Below are positions 12,304-16,239 of a DNA stretch of 16,239 bases, one piece after another. This DNA comes from JAZDIU01 sp043804635 (lineage in GTDB: Bacteria; Chloroflexota; Dehalococcoidia; Dehalococcoidales; UBA2162): NCBI GenBank assembly GCA_043804635.1, contig JAZDIU010000081.1:1-16239 (forward strand), written 5' to 3'. The notes under the pieces are model-generated. The model was not told where the DNA came from. It worked only from the letters and a program-made list of their open reading frames with translations, and searched no databases. Made by a program: the position numbers and the translations under genes. Position 1 is the stretch's first letter; each line of letters begins with the position of its first letter.

Positions 12304-13791
12304 TCAGGGTGTCGAGCTTCTAAAATTAGCGGTAATGTTCTTATTGGCGTTCATAATAATAGCAGCTTCGGTGACATTGCCTGAAACATCACCGCTCCAG
12401 TGGTCGAAGAGATAGCCTGCAGTCGGGTTGGCAATTAATGTAATAGCGGCGTTCTCATCATAAGTACCACTGGCTGGAGAAACAGAACCGCTTCCAGTAG
12501 GAGTAACTGCAGTAGTCAGGGTGTAGACTTTTTTGAAGGTGACGGTGATGTTTTTACCGGAATTCATTGTAACCGTAACAGAAGTGATGTTACCCGATGC
12601 ATCGCCAGTCCATTGGTCAAAACGGTAACCGGAAGCCGGACTGGCTGTAAGCGTGACGACAGTGTCCTTGGCATACCTGGAATCGGCGCCGGGGGCTGGA
12701 TTCAATGATATTATGCCTCCGGTAACGTTGGTACTGGAACTCGTAACCGACTGACTATTGACAGTCAAGGGGAAGCGTTGCTCGAAGGTCACTATTATGT
12801 GTCTATCGCTGCTGATAGTTACGGTGGTCGGATTGGATGTGCTGTTACTGATACCAGCCCAGCTTTTCCAACCATAACCCGGTGCTGGATTTGCCGTAAG
12901 CGTGACAACTGTGTCTCTGTGATATTTATCATCATCTCCTGGGGTGGGGCTCACTGATACCGAACCCTCGGTAAAGCTTACACTGGAACCGAGAACGAGT
13001 TGATTACCAATCGTAAGTGAAAAGCGCGGCTCGAATGCCACCGTCACCTGTTTATTGCGGCTCATAGTTAGGGTAGTCGGGTTTGAAGTATCATTGTCGG
13101 TAGATGTCCATCTTCTCCAGTCATAACCGGAGTCGGGGGTAGCGGTTAGTGTTATTACGGTATTTCTGGAGTATTTGCCATCGTCTCCAGGAGCGGGATT
13201 TACCGATACCGAACCGTCTAAGAAGCTAACGCTGGAGCCAACGACCTGCTCGTTACCGATGATAAGCGAAAAACGTGTTTCAAAGGTCACTGTTATGTGT
13301 GTACTGCCACTCATAATTACGGTGGTAGGATTGGAAGTATCGTTGTCAGTAGCTGCCCAGCTTTGCCAATCGTAGCCGGCGTTAGCAGCCGCGGTAAGTG
13401 TGATTATGGTATTCTTCGAATATTTGCCGTCACCACCAGGGGCCGGGCTTACCCGCACTGAGCCTTCGGTCAAGTTCACCACAGAACCGGTTACTTGCTG
13501 GCCGTTAACGGAAAGAGTTATATCTTGCGGACGCACCAGAAGATAAACCACAATTCCGGCAATGATTACAGGAATACTCGCCAGAAGCCACCATTTTTTA
13601 TGTACCAGGTAGACTCGCACAATGATATAGATGGCACTCAAGGCAATCAGCGTTAAGATAGCCAGCGGGATATCATGGCGGTCCCGGAAAATGTACCATA
13701 CAAGACCCATTATGAAGGGTATCCAGAAGTAGGTTAGTATTTCGTGCAAAGATTTCTTCAAATTCGTACTCCAAATCTCAAGGGACGCCAT
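12304..13791 (-). CDS. Membrane-anchored protein with five InlB-like beta repeats
   Basis: The 495-residue protein begins with three transmembrane helices (about 18-35, 41-63, 67-86), and the rest is a string of five tandem beta repeats of the divergent InlB B-repeat type: about 91-171, 174-255, 258-337, 340-419 and 422-490. Each has the order G(S/I)(V/I)S(L/V)xPxPG, a Tyr/Lys turn, (V/I)TLTAxPxxGY, a W core and a closing (I/V)TVxF strand. Repeats 1-3 are longer, with TDNDTSNPTT-like insertions, while 4 and 5 are shorter and use DxWxGDxSGN. No export signal other than the helices is visible; the repeats probably face outward. Such proteins are usually surface structural or adhesive. A hairpin encloses the ATG, with perfect arms 13781-13788 and 13799-13806. 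Confidence 0.82.
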   Translation of the reverse strand: MASLEIWSTNLKKSLHEILTYFWIPFIMGLVWYIFRDRHDIPLAILTLIALSAIYIIVRVYLVHKKWWLLASIPVIIAGIVVYLLVRPQDITLSVNGQQVTGSVVNLTEGSVRVSPAPGGDGKYSKNTIITLTAAANAGYDWQSWAATDNDTSNPTTVIMSGSTHITVTFETRFSLIIGNEQVVGSSVSFLDGSVSVNPAPGDDGKYSRNTVITLTATPDSGYDWRRWTSTDNDTSNPTTLTMSRNKQVTVAFEPRFSLTIGNQLVLGSSVSFTEGSVSVSPTPGDDDKYHRDTVVTLTANPAPGYGWKSWAGISNSTSNPTTVTISSDRHIIVTFEQRFPLTVNSQSVTSSSTNVTGGIISLNPAPGADSRYAKDTVVTLTASPASGYRFDQWTGDASGNITSVTVTMNSGKNITVTFKKVYTLTTAVTPTGSGSVSPASGTYDENAAITLIANPTAGYLFDHWSGDVSGNVTEAAIIMNANKNITANFRSSTP

Positions 13792-13806
13792 ACTTAGTGC
13801 GTCCCT
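13781..13806 (-). promoter_or_regulatory. Start-codon hairpin sequestering the ribosome binding site
   Basis: On the mRNA, AGGGACGC and GCGTCCCT form a perfect 8-bp stem with a 10-base loop that ends in the AUG. The 5' arm holds the only Shine-Dalgarno-like sequence (AGGGA, about 10 bases before AUG) and the 3' arm holds codons 2-4, so folding would hide the ribosome site. A thermosensor or translational switch is possible but unproven. Confidence 0.4.
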
Positions 13807-13828
13807 GTTTTAATTCACTAAAACTTAC

Positions 13829-13837
13829 ATTATACCA
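13829..13837 (-). promoter_or_regulatory. Extended -10 promoter of the repeat-protein gene
   Basis: On the minus strand, TGG precedes a perfect TATAAT (13834-13829), giving an extended -10 element that needs little help from a -35. The start codon is 38 bases downstream, so the leader would be about 30 bases and would include the hairpin over the start codon. Confidence 0.55.
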
Positions 13838-13861
13838 CAAAATCCTATTTTTTTACTTAAA

Positions 13862-13890
13862 TTGACAGGCTAAAAGGCCAGTGATAGACT
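13862..13890 (+). promoter_or_regulatory. Sigma-70-type promoter of the FAD oxidoreductase gene
   Basis: A perfect TTGACA (13862-13867) is spaced 17 bases from TAGACT (13885-13890). The transcript would start near 13897, and GGAGG at 13921-13925 precedes the ATG. It is divergent from the repeat-protein promoter about 28 bases away, so regulators or supercoiling could link the two genes. Confidence 0.6.
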
Positions 13891-13930
13891 AAGCGCGAAA
13901 ATTTTGCCGTAAAATGAAACGGAGGTATAA

Positions 13931-15988
13931 ATGGCTGAAGGTAGATTTAGTAAGCTATTCGAACCGGCTAGTATCGGTAAATTTAAGATAAAGAACCGTA
14001 TCGTCAGGGTTGCGGCGGGGACCGACTATGTTGATAAAGAAGGCGTTCTAAAGCTGAAAGAAGAATTACCCTATTTCGAGGCTCTAGCCAGGGGTGGAGT
14101 TGGTCTGATAATTATCGGAGCGACCGGCATCAAAGCTCTTGAAGAGAAGCATGTTCCGGGCTATAAGGCGTTGACCGAGATGGTTCATAAATACGGCTGT
14201 CCGATATTCTGCCAGTTTATGCACATCGGTGCCTGGGTCTTGATGCCACGCGACCCCGACCTGGTAGTATCAGCTTCAGCGATACCCATGGAAGAACTCA
14301 AACTGCGCGGTCCGGATTTTTCGATAGCGCCCAGAGAGCTGACCGTCCCTGAGATTAAAACCATCATCGGTGATTTCGCCAGCGCGGCGGAGAGAGCCAG
14401 AAAAGCCGGGTTCGATGGCATCGAAATCAACGCCGCTACCTGCCACCTAGGTAACAGCTTCCTCTCCCGCGCCTGGAATCGGCGACAGGATGAATATGGC
14501 TGCCAGAACCTGGAAAATCGGGCACGGTTTGTGGTTGAAATCAAAGATGCTATAAAGAAGCGCATCGGTCAGGATGTACCGGTCGGTGTCCTTATTAACG
14601 CCGCCGAGTTTGGTATTAAAGACGGCCTGACCATAGAGGAGACTCAAGGCTTTGCCCAGATTTTTGAAAAGGCCGGTTTCGATTACATCAACGTCCGCAT
14701 CTACGGCTACAACGATTACTGGGACCTGCATTTACCCGATTCGATTTTGTATCCCGAGCCACCCAGCCCGGTAGCCCCACCGCTCGATGTAACCCACAAA
14801 GGAGCGGGAATTTCCGTCCCACTGGCAGCACAAATTAAGAAAGCAGTCTCGAAAGTGCCGGTTATTACCGTGGGCAAACTGGATGCAGTATTGGGTGAGA
14901 AGGTATTAGAGGAAGGTAAAGCCGATTTCATCGGTCTGGGGAGACGCCTGATTGCCGACCCCGAATATCCCAACAAAGTCGCCGCCGGCAAAATGGAAGA
15001 TATTACTCCCTGCGTGTTCTGCCTCAGGTGTTTCGGAATGCGCGTCGACCGCGGCGAGGATACGAAATGCTGCGTTAACGGAGCCACCGGTCTCGAAGAG
15101 GATTACGCCCTTAAACCAGCGACTAAGAAGAAAAAGGTCGTAGTAATCGGCGCCGGTCCCGCCGGGCTGGAAGCTGCCCGGGTTGCGGTGGTACGGGGGC
15201 ACAGTGTAACGATTTATGACAAGAGAAAGAGGTTGGGCGGATTAGTCACTCTAGCTAATATGATAAAGGGCTTCGAAGTCGAAGACCTGGAAGCCTTATT
15301 AAATTATTATAAAGTCCAGCTAGCCAAACTCGGCATTAAGGTTAATCTCGGGACAGAGGTAACAGCAGAAACGGTCACGCAGGACAAACCGGACGTAATC
15401 ATCGTTGCTATCGGAGGGACTCCCACTGTTCCGAAGGTACGCGGTATCGATGGGCCAAATGTGATTACTATGGCCGCCCTGCATAACCGGGTGAAAGGCT
15501 ACCTGGACTTCTTCGGACCCAAGACATTGAGGTCGCTGACCAAGTATTATCTACCTATCGGGAAGAAAGTGATTGTAATGGGTATCGGTGGTGCATTACA
15601 TAGTCACGAAATGGCTGAGTTTCTGGTCAAGCGGGGCCGGCAGGTAACGGTACTGGATAGCGCTAAGACAATAGACGACGATAGACTGCCTAAAGTCAGA
15701 AATGTGCGTCTGGCTGCCTGGCTTGCCAAGAAGGGCGTGCCGGTATTGACCGAAGTCGAGTATGAAGAGATAACCGATAAAGGTCTCACCATCACGACTA
15801 AGGATGGTAAGAGACAGACCCTCGAAGCCGATAATATTTTGCCGGTTATGCCCTGGGCTCCTAAACCACAGTTTTTTAATAGCCTTAAAGGGAAGGCACC
15901 TGAGGTCTACGCAATCGGTGACTGCAAGGAGACGGGCTTGATATTAGAAGCTATCGGCGCCGGGCATCGGTTAGCACGAAACATATAA
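13931..15988 (+). CDS. Old-yellow-enzyme/FeS/FAD oxidoreductase (2,4-dienoyl-CoA reductase family)
   Basis: This 685-residue multidomain flavoenzyme comprises an FMN TIM barrel (about 1-345), a [4Fe-4S] cluster segment (Cys361, 364, 367 and 380 or 381), and an FAD/NAD(P)-binding region with GAGPAG (407-412), a second nucleotide fold at GIGGALHSHE (551-560) and the terminal FAD motif VYAIGDC (659-665). Length and order match 2,4-dienoyl-CoA reductase and enoate reductase. Two features are odd. The barrel catalytic segment reads NAATCHL (167-173) where typical members have HGAHGYL, and the third cluster cysteine is shifted by one (CX2CX2CX12C). An NAD(P)H-to-FAD-to-FeS-to-FMN electron path is expected, but the substrate may not be a normal dienoyl-CoA. 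A strong promoter and GGAGG support the start. Confidence 0.88.
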   Translation: MAEGRFSKLFEPASIGKFKIKNRIVRVAAGTDYVDKEGVLKLKEELPYFEALARGGVGLIIIGATGIKALEEKHVPGYKALTEMVHKYGCPIFCQFMHIGAWVLMPRDPDLVVSASAIPMEELKLRGPDFSIAPRELTVPEIKTIIGDFASAAERARKAGFDGIEINAATCHLGNSFLSRAWNRRQDEYGCQNLENRARFVVEIKDAIKKRIGQDVPVGVLINAAEFGIKDGLTIEETQGFAQIFEKAGFDYINVRIYGYNDYWDLHLPDSILYPEPPSPVAPPLDVTHKGAGISVPLAAQIKKAVSKVPVITVGKLDAVLGEKVLEEGKADFIGLGRRLIADPEYPNKVAAGKMEDITPCVFCLRCFGMRVDRGEDTKCCVNGATGLEEDYALKPATKKKKVVVIGAGPAGLEAARVAVVRGHSVTIYDKRKRLGGLVTLANMIKGFEVEDLEALLNYYKVQLAKLGIKVNLGTEVTAETVTQDKPDVIIVAIGGTPTVPKVRGIDGPNVITMAALHNRVKGYLDFFGPKTLRSLTKYYLPIGKKVIVMGIGGALHSHEMAEFLVKRGRQVTVLDSAKTIDDDRLPKVRNVRLAAWLAKKGVPVLTEVEYEEITDKGLTITTKDGKRQTLEADNILPVMPWAPKPQFFNSLKGKAPEVYAIGDCKETGLILEAIGAGHRLARNI

Positions 15989-15998
15989 GGGAGAGTTT

Positions 15999-16027
15999 AA
16001 AAGAGGGTGCGAAATGCACCCTCTTTT
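15999..16027 (+). terminator. Rho-independent terminator after the FAD oxidoreductase
   Basis: AAAAGAGGGTGC (15999-16010) pairs perfectly with GCACCCTCTTTT (16016-16027) around a five-base loop. The 12-bp GC-cored stem ends in a T-run and starts ten bases after the stop codon, so it separates this gene from the next one. Confidence 0.85.
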
Positions 16028-16054
16028 GATAAACAGAAGGAGGCTGGACTAGAA

Positions 16055-16239
16055 ATGAAAGCAAAAGAAAGTTTTATAGACCTATTAGTTAAAGCCTTTG
16101 CCGAATCTAATTCCAAGACAGTTGATATTGTCGTTGAACATGAACTTCGTGGAGTTACGCCGGAGATGATCGACTGGTGGTGGCTGCATTCGGCAGAGAA
16201 CTACAAATTATGGCATCCTAAAGACCACGTTTCGATTAC
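16055..16239 (+). CDS. PhlG/DAPG-hydrolase-like protein, N-terminal part (runs off window)
   Basis: The frame opens at ATG 16055 and stays open to the window edge (61 full codons). AGAAGGAGG at 16036-16044 is a strong ribosome binding site. The visible part contains GVTPEMIDWWWLHS and YKLWHPKDHVS, motifs I associate with the DAPG hydrolase (PhlG) family, which cleaves a C-C bond in 2,4-diacetylphloroglucinol-type phenolic ketones; many relatives have unknown substrates. The catalytic metal site would lie further downstream and cannot be checked. It is separated from the preceding gene by a terminator, so it is transcribed from its own promoter or by read-through. Confidence 0.7.
   Translation, partial: MKAKESFIDLLVKAFAESNSKTVDIVVEHELRGVTPEMIDWWWLHSAENYKLWHPKDHVSI

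Noticed and set aside
12322..13521. Regular repeats resembling a CRISPR array
   Set aside because: The period is about 210-250 bases, divergence between units is high, and the repeats translate into beta-repeat protein; there are no short identical repeats with unique spacers.
1..16239. tRNA or rRNA genes
   Set aside because: No cloverleaf with a conserved TTCGA-type arm or rRNA core sequence was recognised on either strand by eye.

Overview
The window looks like chromosomal DNA of an anaerobic or facultative bacterium. It has mixed strands, mostly short intergenic gaps, strong Shine-Dalgarno sequences and roughly balanced base composition over most of its length. Gene content (paired iron-sulfur flavoproteins, acyl-CoA ligase, crotonase-fold enzyme, old-yellow-enzyme/FAD oxidoreductase, lipoprotein cytochrome c with a sulfite-oxidase-like enzyme) and the style of its dispersed palindromes fit an uncultured Chloroflexota member such as Dehalococcoidia. 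This assignment is an inference from overall impression; no rRNA or other marker gene is present.

Layout. (1) Positions 1-2045 are a mosaic of remnants: the tail of a basic upstream protein, an AT-rich stretch with two small cysteine-rich zinc-ribbon proteins, a GC-rich fragment of a phage terminase large subunit that has lost its ATPase half, and two perfect hairpin repeats. (2) Positions 2018-2672 hold a promoter and an iron-sulfur flavoprotein. (3) Positions 2680-2810 are a palindromic AATAACCAA element. (4) Positions 2917-5923 are a four-gene plus-strand cluster: exported sulfite-oxidase-like molybdoenzyme, lipoprotein cytochrome c, polytopic membrane protein and THEP1-like P-loop NTPase. 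(5) Positions 8850-5941 on the minus strand encode a SAM methyltransferase, a small four-helix membrane protein and an AMP-forming acyl-CoA ligase. (6) Positions 9077-11747 on the plus strand encode a glycerate 2-kinase, a second iron-sulfur flavoprotein and an enoyl-CoA hydratase/isomerase. (7) Positions 13791-11780 on the minus strand encode a membrane-anchored protein with five InlB-like beta repeats and a small VOC-fold protein. (8) Positions 13862-16239 on the plus strand encode a 685-residue old-yellow-enzyme/FeS/FAD oxidoreductase with an atypical active-site motif, a textbook terminator, and the start of a PhlG (DAPG hydrolase)-like gene that runs off the window.

How the parts may work together (inference): the molybdoenzyme and cytochrome look like an extracytoplasmic sulfite- or organic-substrate-oxidising pair, with electrons passing from Mo to haem. 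The acyl-CoA ligase, crotonase, FAD oxidoreductase and PhlG-like protein suggest degradation of fatty or cyclic/aromatic acids through CoA esters. The window has no complete mobile element, CRISPR array, tRNA or rRNA that I can see. The most notable signals are the divergent catalytic motif of the FAD oxidoreductase, the start-codon hairpin of the repeat protein, the molybdoenzyme-cytochrome-membrane protein-NTPase cluster, and a family of small hairpin repeats, one of which supplies the C-terminus of the NTPase.
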